A stretch of 64,000 nt of DNA, from NCBI RefSeq assembly GCF_017433805.1, contig NZ_JAFRGN010000033.1, forward strand, positions 1 to 64,000, given 5' to 3'. The translations under genes were made by a program, and so were the position numbers. Below, in pieces: positions 8,340 to 16,871 of the stretch (position 1 is the first letter of the stretch; each line of letters opens with the position of its first letter). Origin of the DNA: Butyrivibrio sp. (GTDB lineage: Bacteria > Bacillota > Clostridia > Lachnospirales > Lachnospiraceae). The notes beneath the pieces are model-generated. The model did not search any database and was not told the origin of the DNA. It saw only the letters and a list, made by a program, of their open reading frames with translations.

Positions 8340-8704
8340 TGCGGCTAAAGGTTTAGGGAGGCGTTTTGAGGTTCGTTAGCCGCATGTATGATGAAAAGTG
8401 ATATGCGGCTAATAGATTTGAGGTCGTGATTTCGGATCATTAGCCGCAAGAGCATAAAAAGGAAGTTTTCGGCTAAAGCTATTTGTTGTGATATTTGGCG
8501 GCTATTAGCCGAAAATGGTATTAAGAGTGATATGCGGCTAATGGATTTGTGGGCATGATTTCAGATCATTAGCCGCAAGAGCATAAAAAGGAAGTTTTCG
8601 GCTAAAGCTATTTGTTGTGATATTTGAATTCCATTAGCCGCAAAACAAGATAAGTGTGCTCTGCGGCTAAATGTCACAAGACATTTGGCCGCGGGACACG
8701 AAAA
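8340..8704. repeat. Array of six GCGGCTAA-type inverted repeats
   Basis: Stems (left/right arms): 8340-8348/8376-8384 TGCGGCTAA; 8404-8413/8439-8448 TGCGGCTAAT; 8466-8476/8505-8515 TTTTCGGCTAA; 8533-8542/8568-8577 TGCGGCTAAT; 8595-8605/8634-8645 TTTTCGGCTAA with a bulged C; and 8663-8675/8680-8692, a 13-bp stem with one G-U and a 4-base loop. Hairpins 2-3 are repeated as hairpins 4-5 at an offset of 129 bases, and 8436-8497 is identical to 8565-8626. Arms are conserved and complementary while most loops vary, so structure appears to be selected. Confidence 0.9.
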
Positions 8705-8762
8705 AGGATATCAATTTTCATCAGTTCACGAAAAGTTCACAAAAAAAATTCTAAAATAACTC

Positions 8763-8790
8763 TAAAGTTTTTAAAAAGAATAACCGATAA
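8763..8790 (+). promoter_or_regulatory. Sigma-28-type promoter P1 of the flgM operon
   Basis: TAAAGTTT (8763-8770), then CCGATAA (8784-8790). Spacing from TAAA to ACCGATAA is 16, one more than ideal. It would give a leader of about 165 bases for flgM. Confidence 0.65.
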
Positions 8791-8892
8791 TAAAATTGGA
8801 AACCAATAAAAAGTGTTGAAATCCTTGGAGAGAGCGCACATTACCGGCCTGGAAAAAGAGGGGATATTTTTCAGGAAAAGAATCAAAAAGAC

Positions 8893-8919
8893 TAAAGTAA
8901 TGTGAATATCTACCGATAA
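8893..8919 (+). promoter_or_regulatory. Sigma-28-type promoter P2 of the flgM operon
   Basis: TAAA (8893-8896), exactly 15 bases, then ACCGATAA (8912-8919). This is a better-spaced copy than P1 and lies about 45 bases before ATG 8963. Confidence 0.7.
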
Positions 8920-8962
8920 ATGAAGTAGATAAAAAAATACTCCAGGGAAGGAGGAAAAGATT

Positions 8963-9250
8963 ATGCGTATAGAAGCATACAGTCAGGTTCAGCAAGTTTA
9001 TTCAAACAACAAAGTGGGTAAGGCACAGCCAGCTAAGAAGACAAATGATATCAGGGATACTGTATCATTCTCTTCAATTGGCAAAGATATTCAGGTTGCT
9101 AAACAGGCTGTAAGCGCAGCTCCAGATGTCAGGGAGGACGTTGTAGCTAAGTACAAAGCTGCTATTAAGAACGGAACTTATGATGTAAGTGGAGAGGCAT
9201 TTGCAGACAAGCTTCTTGCTAAATTCGAAGAATCTGAAGGATTAGCATAA
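8963..9250 (+). CDS. flgM: Anti-sigma-28 factor FlgM
   Basis: A 95-residue protein that holds sigma-28 inactive until the hook is finished, when it is secreted through the flagellar export gate. The disordered, Gln/Asn/Lys-rich N-terminus, the DTVSFSSIGKDIQVAKQA segment and the C-terminal helices with VAKYKAAIKNGTYDVSGEAFADKLL match the FlgM family, whose C-terminal half binds sigma-28. GGAGG precedes ATG 8963. It opens the flgM-flgN-flgK-flgK2-flgL operon, and two sigma-28-type promoters upstream imply feedback control. Confidence 0.92.
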   Translation: MRIEAYSQVQQVYSNNKVGKAQPAKKTNDIRDTVSFSSIGKDIQVAKQAVSAAPDVREDVVAKYKAAIKNGTYDVSGEAFADKLLAKFEESEGLA

Positions 9251-9302
9251 GCAAGCCAAAACCATGATATCAAATTGAATATATTTAAGGAGGATAATTC
9301 CA

Positions 9303-9821
9303 GTGGCTAGTTTAATGGAGACTTTGGTGCAGGTTCTCGATAACGAGTGCACCATGTACGAGCGATTACTGGGGTTGTCGAGCCGAAAGACCGCTATTAT
9401 CGTATCAGGCGATCTTAAGGCACTTGCGGAAATCACGGATGAAGAGCAGTGCGTGATAGGCAAGATCCAGCGCCTTGAAAAAGAGAGAATCGTGGCGATG
9501 GAGAACATTGCCAGCGTACTCAACAAGGATGTTGATTCATTAAAACTGACCGATCTGATCGAGATACTTGAAAAAAGGCCACAGGATCAGAAAAGCTTGG
9601 CGACACAACGAGACCGACTAGTTGGTGTAGTGGATAGTGTCAAGCGTGTAAACGGACAGAACCAGGAACTGCTGAGAAGTTCCCTTGAAATGGTTCGATT
9701 CGAGATGAACATCATCCAGGCGTCTAGAAGAGCTCCACAGACAGCAAATTATTCCAGAGCTTTAGACACTACAGGCGATTGTCTAGGTTACACATCGGGC
9801 GGGTTTGATGCAAAGCAGTGA
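9303..9821 (+). CDS. flgN: Flagellar export chaperone FlgN
   Basis: A 172-residue, mostly helical and coiled-coil protein. FlgN keeps FlgK and FlgL unfolded in the cytosol and delivers them to the export gate. The N-terminal helices (ECTMYERLLGLSSRKT, ALAEITDEEQCVIGKIQ) and the SLEMVRFEMNIIQ segment near the C-terminus fit the family. It begins with GTG at 9303 with AAGGAGG well placed upstream. Its position directly between flgM and flgK supports the call. Confidence 0.88.
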   Translation: MASLMETLVQVLDNECTMYERLLGLSSRKTAIIVSGDLKALAEITDEEQCVIGKIQRLEKERIVAMENIASVLNKDVDSLKLTDLIEILEKRPQDQKSLATQRDRLVGVVDSVKRVNGQNQELLRSSLEMVRFEMNIIQASRRAPQTANYSRALDTTGDCLGYTSGGFDAKQ

Positions 9822-9961
9822 GTAGCCTCTTTGGTAAAAGAAAAAGAGGCTCCGAGCATGTAGATAACCCACCCGGGATAGACGATTTCCCGATAGTGTC
9901 TTTTTTGCGCCCAAAAATAGGGTACCAGAGCCCCGGCGCAGGATAAATAAGGAGAAACCAA

Positions 9962-11635
9962 ATGTCACTTATGGCGAACCTTTATGTAGGCCAATCCGGA
10001 CTGCAGACATCACAAAATGCCCTTAATACAACGGCACATAACATGTCTAACGTGGACACTGAAGGCTATACAAGGCAGCAGGTGTCACAGGGAACCAGAG
10101 CATATCAGACTCTTGAGAAAAGATATGACTGCATTGCTCCCAAGCAGATCGGTACAGGCGTTAACTACAACAAATGTAAGCAGGTCAGAAGCGAATTTCT
10201 CGATGTCTCCTACAGACAGGAGAGCGGGAGATTGGCTTTTTACGACGTTTCAACCAAGGCACTTGAGGAAATCGAAGACCAGCTGCAGGAGATGAACGGT
10301 ACAGAGTTCGCAGATTCCCTTAATAACCTGTGGGTATCAGTTCAGGAGCTGGCCAAGGATCCATGTTCAGCAGTTAACCAGAGCGCACTTGTAACAAGAG
10401 CTAACGAGTTCCTTACAAGAGCAAAGAGCGTATACAACGGACTGGTTGCTTATCAGGAGAACCTGGATTCCACAGTAGAAATTATGGTAAAAGATATCAA
10501 CTCAATCGGCGACAAGATTCGTCAGCTGAACGAGGATATCGTATATATAGAGTCAGGCAGACAGGAAAAAGCCAACGACCTTAGAGATGAGAGAAACACT
10601 CTTTTGGATAAGCTTGGTGAATACGGCAAGATTGAGTACACAGAAGACGTATTTGGAAATATAACAGTTCTGTTCGAAGGATCATCCTTCGTAACAACTG
10701 ACCATGTTAACCACATTGGAATAATCACAACAGAGCACGTTGAGCCACCAGAGAGCCCTGTAGGCTATGCTACACCATATTGGGAGTACGCAGCCAAGAC
10801 AGAGTTGGATGAATATGGCAACAAGGTCATCACATCAATTGCAGGCGGCCACTTATATAACCTTGAAACAACAATCTCAACCACAACCAACACCGATATC
10901 GGTAAACTCAAAGCAGTTCTCCTTGCTAGAGGTGATCACAACGCAACCTACCACGATATCGTTGAAGATGAGAATTACTACAACAGCAACATCGCACAGT
11001 CAGTAATCATGAACGTTCAGGCTGAGTTCGATCAGATGATACACGCTATCATGACCACGATCAACGATGTTCTGATAAATGCAGAATCAAACCCGGCAAC
11101 ACTGGACAACACAGCTGGTCTTCCTTCTGACTTTGCTCTCTTTGTAGAAGCAAACCCAACTGATCAGCTCACCTACGACATCAACGATGAGAAGCCTGCA
11201 GGAACAATATCAACTGGTTTTACAATCATGAACACTCAGGTTAATCCAAAGCTCATCCAGGATCCAACTCTTTTTACCTTCAGAACTATAGATGGTGGCG
11301 AGGATACAGCTACCATGACCGCGTTAAAAGAGGCATTTACTAAGGAAGATTACATCCTTAACCCTAACGTATCCACAAGAAACAGCTTTGTCACCTATTA
11401 CAACAGCTTAGTTTCCCAGGTGGCCAACTCGGGCGACGTTTACAAGTCAATCCAGCAGGCCCAGGAAGAAACAGTATCAGCCGTTTCTTCAGGAAGAGAG
11501 CAGATTGTAGGTGTATCAAGCGACGAGGAACTGGAATTCATGATCATGTTCCAGAATGCGTACAACGCTTCCAGTAGATACATCAACGTTGTCAGCGAAA
11601 TGCTGGAACACCTGGTAAGTACACTGGGTTCATAA
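9962..11635 (+). CDS. flgK: Flagellar hook-associated protein 1, FlgK (first copy)
   Basis: A 557-residue protein of the hook-filament junction. The N-terminal rod-type motif (LNTTAHNMSNVDTEGYTRQ, about residues 20-38) and the C-terminal coil with FQNAYNASSRYINVVSEMLE are the family hallmarks that form the inner tube. The middle region, residues about 230-480, is the variable outer domain. The start has AAGGAG upstream. A 140-base spacer after flgN contains a CGGGA/TCCCG hairpin. It is followed after 12 bases by a second flgK-like gene. Confidence 0.93.
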   Translation: MSLMANLYVGQSGLQTSQNALNTTAHNMSNVDTEGYTRQQVSQGTRAYQTLEKRYDCIAPKQIGTGVNYNKCKQVRSEFLDVSYRQESGRLAFYDVSTKALEEIEDQLQEMNGTEFADSLNNLWVSVQELAKDPCSAVNQSALVTRANEFLTRAKSVYNGLVAYQENLDSTVEIMVKDINSIGDKIRQLNEDIVYIESGRQEKANDLRDERNTLLDKLGEYGKIEYTEDVFGNITVLFEGSSFVTTDHVNHIGIITTEHVEPPESPVGYATPYWEYAAKTELDEYGNKVITSIAGGHLYNLETTISTTTNTDIGKLKAVLLARGDHNATYHDIVEDENYYNSNIAQSVIMNVQAEFDQMIHAIMTTINDVLINAESNPATLDNTAGLPSDFALFVEANPTDQLTYDINDEKPAGTISTGFTIMNTQVNPKLIQDPTLFTFRTIDGGEDTATMTALKEAFTKEDYILNPNVSTRNSFVTYYNSLVSQVANSGDVYKSIQQAQEETVSAVSSGREQIVGVSSDEELEFMIMFQNAYNASSRYINVVSEMLEHLVSTLGS

Positions 11636-11647
11636 AGGAGAAATAAT

Positions 11648-13495
11648 ATGACATCTCAATTCTTCGGACTAAATATCGCAGCTTCAGGCCTTAGAGCATC
11701 TAATGCTTCCCTGAACACGACTGCCAACAACATAGCAAATGCCAACACAGATGGCTACAGCCGCCAGAAGGTTACACAGGCTGCAAGCAACGCCTTGAGG
11801 GTATTTGCCACATATGGATGCGCCGGAGCAGGTGTTGATACCCTTGCAATTGACCGTGTAAGGGACAACTTCTATGATGTCAAATTCAGAAACAACGAAC
11901 AGCTCCTTGGAAATGTAGAACAAAAGAACTACTACAATCAGCTCATTGAAAAGTATCTTGACGACGACGGAAGCAGCGGATTCTCAACTCTTTTTAACAA
12001 GATGGAAGCATCTCTTGAGTCAGTAATGACAGCAGCTGGCACAACAGAGACCAAGACAACTTATATTTCACAGCTCAAGGCAGTAACTGAGTACTTTAAC
12101 AATGTATACGGAAGCCTTCAGAATGAACAGGCTGATGTTAACGCAGAGATCAAGCTCTGTGCCGACAGAATCAGCGCCATCGGACAGGAAATAGCCAGCA
12201 TCAATAAGCAGATCAATGTCATCGAGATGACAGGCGCCAAGGCTAACGAGCTCAGAGATAAAAGAGATGTGATGGTGGACGAGCTGTCCAAGATGGTTTC
12301 AATAGAGACAAAAGAAACACCTGTCGTTGATGAAAACAATCCAACCAGAGTTACAGGAGCAACTAGATACCAGATATGGATCGCAGGCGCATACGAACTG
12401 GTTGATACCTACGAATATAGAAAACTTATCTGCGTTGCCAGAGACAAAGACGGCAGCACCAATCAGAACGACGTTGAAGGTCTTTTCGACATCAAATGGG
12501 GCTACGGAAGCTACAAGGACGGCGACAATGTCAACGAACTTTCAGACTTCGCCCTTGATTCACAACTCATTGGTGGTGAACTTCAAGGTCTTTTGGCAAT
12601 GAGAGATGGTAACAACGGCCAGTACTTCCACGGTAAGAGCGCAAACGCAGAGTGGGTGGGTGATAAGATGGTCGTTACAGTAGATGTTGAGGCTGGATAC
12701 TTAAAAGACATGACTAAGGCCACACTTCCAGCTCAAGGTAGCATCCACATCGGAGCTAAGGATTACAAGTACGACAGTTGGAGCTACGACGGCGATTCTA
12801 CTTATAGTTTCGTGATCGACGACGAGACATTGTCATCCTATCCGGATTCAGGCGTAACAGTTAAGATCGGCTACTCCAACAGCTATCAGGGAATCCCATA
12901 TTACATGGCTCAGATGAACGAGTGGCTTCGCCAGTTCTCAGATGCGACCAACGAGATCATGGTAAGTGGCTACACTTCAGATTCTATCGACGGAATCAAC
13001 ATCCTTACAGGTATGATGGACATGAATTCCCTTGCCCAGTACAGCTACGAGCAGCTGACAACTCTTTCAGAGAACAAGGGCTATTACAACCTGACTGCCG
13101 GAAACTTCTCAGTTAACGCAGTTCTTCTAGATAACGCCGACAGACTAGCTACTAAGGCTGACCTCACAGAAGGTGAATCAGAGTTTGGCAATCTCAAGAA
13201 GTTAAAAGAGATGTTTGATACCAAGAAGATTTTCCGAGGCGCAACATCCGGTGAGTTCCTGACCAAGGTTCTCGCAGATGTCGCACTTAATAAGAGTAAT
13301 TCCAACACTCTCGAAGAGACCTACAAGTCTCTCGAGAACACAATCGACAATCAGAGACTTTCAGATTCTGGCGTCGATGAGGACGAAGAGGCATCCAACC
13401 TGGTTAAATACCAGAACGCTTACGCCCTTTCTTCCAAGATGATCCAGACTCTGACAGAGATTTACGACAGATTGATACTTCAGACAGGCGTATGA
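11648..13495 (+). CDS. flgK: Second FlgK-type hook-associated protein
   Basis: A 615-residue paralogue of the preceding gene. It has its own rod motif (LNTTANNIANANTDGYSRQKV, about residues 23-43), the same CADRISAIGQEIASINKQI-type coil near residue 175, and a C-terminal YQNAYALSSKMIQTLTEIYD. The variable centre differs strongly from the first copy, with no long shared stretch. Both copies keep full N- and C-terminal polymerisation regions, so both could assemble. They may occupy successive layers or be used alternatively. AAGGAG precedes ATG 11648. Confidence 0.85.
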   Translation: MTSQFFGLNIAASGLRASNASLNTTANNIANANTDGYSRQKVTQAASNALRVFATYGCAGAGVDTLAIDRVRDNFYDVKFRNNEQLLGNVEQKNYYNQLIEKYLDDDGSSGFSTLFNKMEASLESVMTAAGTTETKTTYISQLKAVTEYFNNVYGSLQNEQADVNAEIKLCADRISAIGQEIASINKQINVIEMTGAKANELRDKRDVMVDELSKMVSIETKETPVVDENNPTRVTGATRYQIWIAGAYELVDTYEYRKLICVARDKDGSTNQNDVEGLFDIKWGYGSYKDGDNVNELSDFALDSQLIGGELQGLLAMRDGNNGQYFHGKSANAEWVGDKMVVTVDVEAGYLKDMTKATLPAQGSIHIGAKDYKYDSWSYDGDSTYSFVIDDETLSSYPDSGVTVKIGYSNSYQGIPYYMAQMNEWLRQFSDATNEIMVSGYTSDSIDGINILTGMMDMNSLAQYSYEQLTTLSENKGYYNLTAGNFSVNAVLLDNADRLATKADLTEGESEFGNLKKLKEMFDTKKIFRGATSGEFLTKVLADVALNKSNSNTLEETYKSLENTIDNQRLSDSGVDEDEEASNLVKYQNAYALSSKMIQTLTEIYDRLILQTGV

Positions 13496-13510
13496 TAAGG
13501 AGGATCTCAT

Positions 13511-15622
13511 ATGCGTATCACCAACAAGATCATGCAGAATAATTCCCTTTACAATATTAATAACAACAAGGTTACCGAGGATCAGCTCAACACCATGATG
13601 TCTACAGGGAAAAAGCTTACAAGACCCTCGGATGATCCTGTTATTGCCATAAGAGCTCTAAGACTTAGAAGTAATGTAACACAGCTCTCTCAGTACTATG
13701 AGAAGAACGCCAAGGATGCAGAGAGCTGGCTCAATGTTACAGCGGATGCACTTTCTACCATCACAGCTGTCCTTACAGACTCTGTTAAGCAGGCAACCAA
13801 GGGCGCCAGCAAGGATCTGACCTTAGACGACCTTGAGACCATCATTACTCAGATGGATGCATTGGCAAAAGAGTATTATTCAACTGGTAATGTAGACTAC
13901 GCTGGAAGATATGTATTTACAGGATTTAGAACAGATACACCACTTACTTTTGATAAGACTACAACAGCAGCATATACAGGAATCAACGATGAGTTTAATG
14001 CTTCTATAGTAAGCGAATCCAAGCGTATTCTTGGTAAGTACAAGCTTGATTCCTCCACAGTTATGGACAAGTCAGCAGAAGATGCTGTATATGAGAACAC
14101 TATCGTCGAGAGTATAGTCGGAAGAATTCGCTTATCTTACGATAATCTCAACTACATTGCACCTAATAATGCCAATGGCATTAAGAACGAGGCGATGCTT
14201 AAATATAGAGAAGACCTGATGCAGCCAGCAACCAGCAGTGTTAGCAGCACAACTCAGGTCATTAATGTAACCTTTAAGACCTATGATGGAATTACCAGAT
14301 CGGCTACTATCCCGATTGATAATAATGGCAATTACAAGATTACCAATGAAGAGGATGGTGCATCTTACACAGCAGTTGAGCAGGCAAACGGCTCATATCT
14401 TGTAACTGCAAGAGACTTATCAGGAAATATCATCGGTACTATTCCTGTCAGCAAAGATGGCGTAATGGGCGAGCTTGATCCTACAATGAGCATCCAGTCA
14501 GGAATTGCAAGTTTAGAGACCAAGCAGGTTTCAACACTTACCTACACCGACGATGACAAGAATGCCATAAGCGTGAGACTTCCTCTTTTACCAGCAATCG
14601 GACAGACTTACGAGATCGAACTTGATAAGGATGGTTATGTTGCCACTGTTAACAGTGATGGAACCTACACAGTAAAGAACCTGAATGCAGTTAATAATTC
14701 TGATGGTTCTTACACCAATACTGTTATTAACGTTACAGCCAATGGCAGCGTAAACTCTTCCTATAAAGAGACAACCATCGTGATTTCCAGTGACGATGAC
14801 AACATCATTTACTCTACCAGCGAGGAATCCGAGATTGATGCAGCATATGAGAAGCTCTCTAATGGAGAGGCAATGGCAGTTCTGAATGCGGCAACTGGTG
14901 AGATACTTTTGTGTGATTCGCTAAAAGACAAGCTTTCAACACTTCCAGATATTATCAATGCCAAGTCTATTGACGTTGTATATGACAAAAAAGAGTGGGT
15001 TAACGGCGATATTCGTCCTGAGAATCTTTTCAACTGTACATATACTGATGAAAATGGCAAGCAGATACTCTACAACAAGGGAAATGCCGGCCATGACATC
15101 GCTTATGACGTAGGATTTGCACAGTCTGTAATAGTTAACACAACTGCCAGCGAAGTTTTCACAACCGGTGTTAAAAGAGATGTTCAGGATCTTTCAAAGA
15201 TGCTGAGCGAGCTTAAGCAGATATCAGGAACCCTGACAACGCTTGATGATAAGTTGAAAGCTGCTACTGACGACAAGGTTAAGGAAGTCATCCAGGCGGA
15301 AATAGATTCAGCACAGAAGGCATACAATTACCTTCGTGATGAGATGCAGGTGGAATTCGAGCACAAGATCACCTCCAATCAGAAGTCACTTGATGTTGCA
15401 AACATTGCTGTTACTAATAACGGAACCAGATCCAAGAGACTTGATCTTGTTAACCAGAGACTCATGAATCAGACCACAACCTTCAAGACTCTCCAGTCTG
15501 AGAATGAGGACATAGACCTTGCTGAGACAGCAACCCAGCTCACAACAGCACAGGTAACCTACGAGGCCAGCCTTATGGCAACAGGTAAGATCAGTCAGAG
15601 TTCGCTAATAAATTTCATATGA
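13511..15622 (+). CDS. flgL: Flagellar hook-associated protein 3, FlgL (oversized)
   Basis: A 703-residue protein, more than twice the roughly 300 residues usual for FlgL. The N-terminal part has the family signature (MRITNKIMQNNSLYNIN, then STGKKLTRPSDDP near residue 33) and the C-terminus has the flagellin-like NQKSLDVANIAVTNNGTR and ETATQLTTAQVTYEASL. Between about residues 150 and 560 is a large beta-rich insert with repeated Thr/Asn/Asp-rich segments, which would form the exposed domain of the junction ring. AAGGAGG precedes ATG 13511. It ends the flgM operon. Confidence 0.9.
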   Translation: MRITNKIMQNNSLYNINNNKVTEDQLNTMMSTGKKLTRPSDDPVIAIRALRLRSNVTQLSQYYEKNAKDAESWLNVTADALSTITAVLTDSVKQATKGASKDLTLDDLETIITQMDALAKEYYSTGNVDYAGRYVFTGFRTDTPLTFDKTTTAAYTGINDEFNASIVSESKRILGKYKLDSSTVMDKSAEDAVYENTIVESIVGRIRLSYDNLNYIAPNNANGIKNEAMLKYREDLMQPATSSVSSTTQVINVTFKTYDGITRSATIPIDNNGNYKITNEEDGASYTAVEQANGSYLVTARDLSGNIIGTIPVSKDGVMGELDPTMSIQSGIASLETKQVSTLTYTDDDKNAISVRLPLLPAIGQTYEIELDKDGYVATVNSDGTYTVKNLNAVNNSDGSYTNTVINVTANGSVNSSYKETTIVISSDDDNIIYSTSEESEIDAAYEKLSNGEAMAVLNAATGEILLCDSLKDKLSTLPDIINAKSIDVVYDKKEWVNGDIRPENLFNCTYTDENGKQILYNKGNAGHDIAYDVGFAQSVIVNTTASEVFTTGVKRDVQDLSKMLSELKQISGTLTTLDDKLKAATDDKVKEVIQAEIDSAQKAYNYLRDEMQVEFEHKITSNQKSLDVANIAVTNNGTRSKRLDLVNQRLMNQTTTFKTLQSENEDIDLAETATQLTTAQVTYEASLMATGKISQSSLINFI

Positions 15623-15894
15623 TATAGATTTGAAAAGTCATGCATATGATGTGCTTGCACATTATTATGCATGACCTTGCAAATCGAACAATGATGAGGA
15701 AAAAAGCAGTATGAATAAAATGAATACTGCGATTTCCGAATTATTGTAGGATTGCGAGAACGAAGTGAAGCAATCCGTATATCATATATATACATATACG
15801 TATGCAAGGTTATAAAGTTTTAATAGATATATGACGAAATAACGTATATAATTAATTTGTAATGGGTATCATTATCGTTGATGGAGGTTAAGCA
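15623..15894. other. Spacer between flgL and fliW with three hairpins
   Basis: It holds three consecutive inverted repeats. The first is a 59-base cruciform at 15627-15685 with arms GATTTG/CAAATC and GTCATGCATA/TATGCATGAC. The second has arms GCAGTAT and ATACTGC near 15706-15730. The third has arms GGATTGC and GCAATCC near 15749-15776. None ends in a strong T run. A sigma-28-like promoter candidate follows. Confidence 0.75.
15813..15852 (+). promoter_or_regulatory. Candidate promoter(s) for fliW-csrA
   Basis: TAAAGTTT (15813-15820) followed 12 bases later by GACGAAAT (15833-15840) resembles the sigma-28-type sites nearby, with two -10 changes. An overlapping TATAAT at 15847-15852 could serve the housekeeping sigma factor. 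Neither is strong. Confidence 0.4.
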
Positions 15895-16353
15895 ATGAAA
15901 CTAACAACTAGAATCTTTGGCGAAGTTGAAATTGATGATAGCAAGATAATTTCTTTTCCTAATGGTATAATCGGATTCCCTGACCTCAAGAAATTCACAC
16001 TTATGTTTGATGAGGAGAAGGGATCAGACACAATCAAGTGGCTTCAGTCAATCGACGAGCCAACCTTTGCGATGCCTGTAATGGATCCACTTATTGTGTG
16101 CCCAGATTATAAACCAGAGGTAGAAGCGAGTATTACAGAAGAAATTGGCGATCTTCAGAATGACGATCTTCTGGTACTCGTTACTGTAACTGTTCCTCAT
16201 GACCTCAAGCAGATGACTGTAAACCTCATGGGACCTTTCATTATCAATGTAAAAGAGAAAAAGGCCGCACAGACCATTATTGATAATGATGACTACCCAG
16301 TAAAGTTCCCGATTTACGATATTTTGCAGAAAAATAAAGAAGCAAATTCATAA
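15895..16353 (+). CDS. fliW: Flagellar assembly factor FliW
   Basis: A 152-residue beta-barrel-type protein. FliW binds flagellin and, when flagellin runs low, binds CsrA and lifts its block on flagellin mRNA. Family features are the start TRIFGEVEIDDSKIISFPNGIIGFPDLKKF and the closing INPGFI-like segment (FIINVKEKKAAQTII). ATGGAGG precedes ATG 15895. csrA follows 93 bases downstream, the usual fliW-csrA order of Firmicutes. Confidence 0.95.
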   Translation: MKLTTRIFGEVEIDDSKIISFPNGIIGFPDLKKFTLMFDEEKGSDTIKWLQSIDEPTFAMPVMDPLIVCPDYKPEVEASITEEIGDLQNDDLLVLVTVTVPHDLKQMTVNLMGPFIINVKEKKAAQTIIDNDDYPVKFPIYDILQKNKEANS

Positions 16354-16446
16354 TTAATGTACCATTTAGTGATTACATGTATTATGATTAATAGTAGGTT
16401 CGGGGTAAGACAACTAGACTAGCTAAACCACGGAGGGAGAGGACAA

Positions 16447-16665
16447 ATGTTAGCATTATCAAGAAAAAAGAATGAGGCAATCGTAATAAACAACAATATT
16501 GAGATTACAGTTCTTGATATCAGGGGTGATCAGATTAAACTTGGAATCGCAGCACCAAAGGAGATTCCTATTTATAGAAAAGAAGTTTACATCCAGATTC
16601 AGAACGAGAACAAGCAGGCAACAGAAGATGTTTCCGGTATCGAAGAGCTCAAGAAGTTGCTGTGA
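16447..16665 (+). CDS. csrA: Carbon storage regulator/flagellin translational repressor CsrA
   Basis: A 72-residue RNA-binding dimer subunit: LALSRKKNEAIVINNNIEITVLDIRGDQIKLGIAAPKEIPIYRKEV has the CsrA strands and the Ile-Pro-Ile-Tyr-Arg RNA-contact segment. In Firmicutes it blocks flagellin translation by binding GGA motifs at the leader, and FliW relieves this. The ribosome site reads ACGGAGGGA, itself an ANGGA motif, so self-control is possible. The gene ends in a strong terminator. Confidence 0.95.
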   Translation: MLALSRKKNEAIVINNNIEITVLDIRGDQIKLGIAAPKEIPIYRKEVYIQIQNENKQATEDVSGIEELKKLL

Positions 16666-16691
16666 TAATATTGAGAATAATAAGAGATTGG

Positions 16692-16727
16692 ACAAGGCAA
16701 TTGCATTTTGCAGTTGCCTTGTTTTTT
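16692..16727 (+). terminator. Rho-independent terminator after csrA
   Basis: ACAAGGCAATTGC (16692-16704) pairs with GCAGTTGCCTTGT (16710-16722), followed by a T run to 16727. Confidence 0.9.
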
Positions 16728-16871
16728 AGGTAAAAACCTTATGTAGTTTTACAATAAGGTTGATATTTTAGAGGGTAATATATTTGGTAGATTGTTACAA
16801 ATGACTTGCTAAAAAGTGTATGTTAGTATAGATATACAAGGTGGGGACCTCAGAATTATGGAGGAAATAAC

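Larger units (their letters stand above)
8307..8962. other. 656-base gene-free region before flgM
   Basis: No ORF is supported. The left part (8340-8704) is a run of six hairpins sharing a GCGGCTAA/TTAGCCGC core with an internal 129-bp tandem duplication. The right part (8763-8962) holds two sigma-28-type promoters and the flgM leader with GGAGG before ATG 8963. Confidence 0.85.

Noticed and set aside
8340-8704. CRISPR array
   Set aside because: The repeated words are palindromic stem arms that pair with each other, unit spacing varies, and the segments between copies are not unique spacers. No cas genes are seen.
15749-15776. Terminator for the flgL operon
   Set aside because: The GGATTGC/GCAATCC stem has no T run after it. 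A hairpin with another role is as likely.
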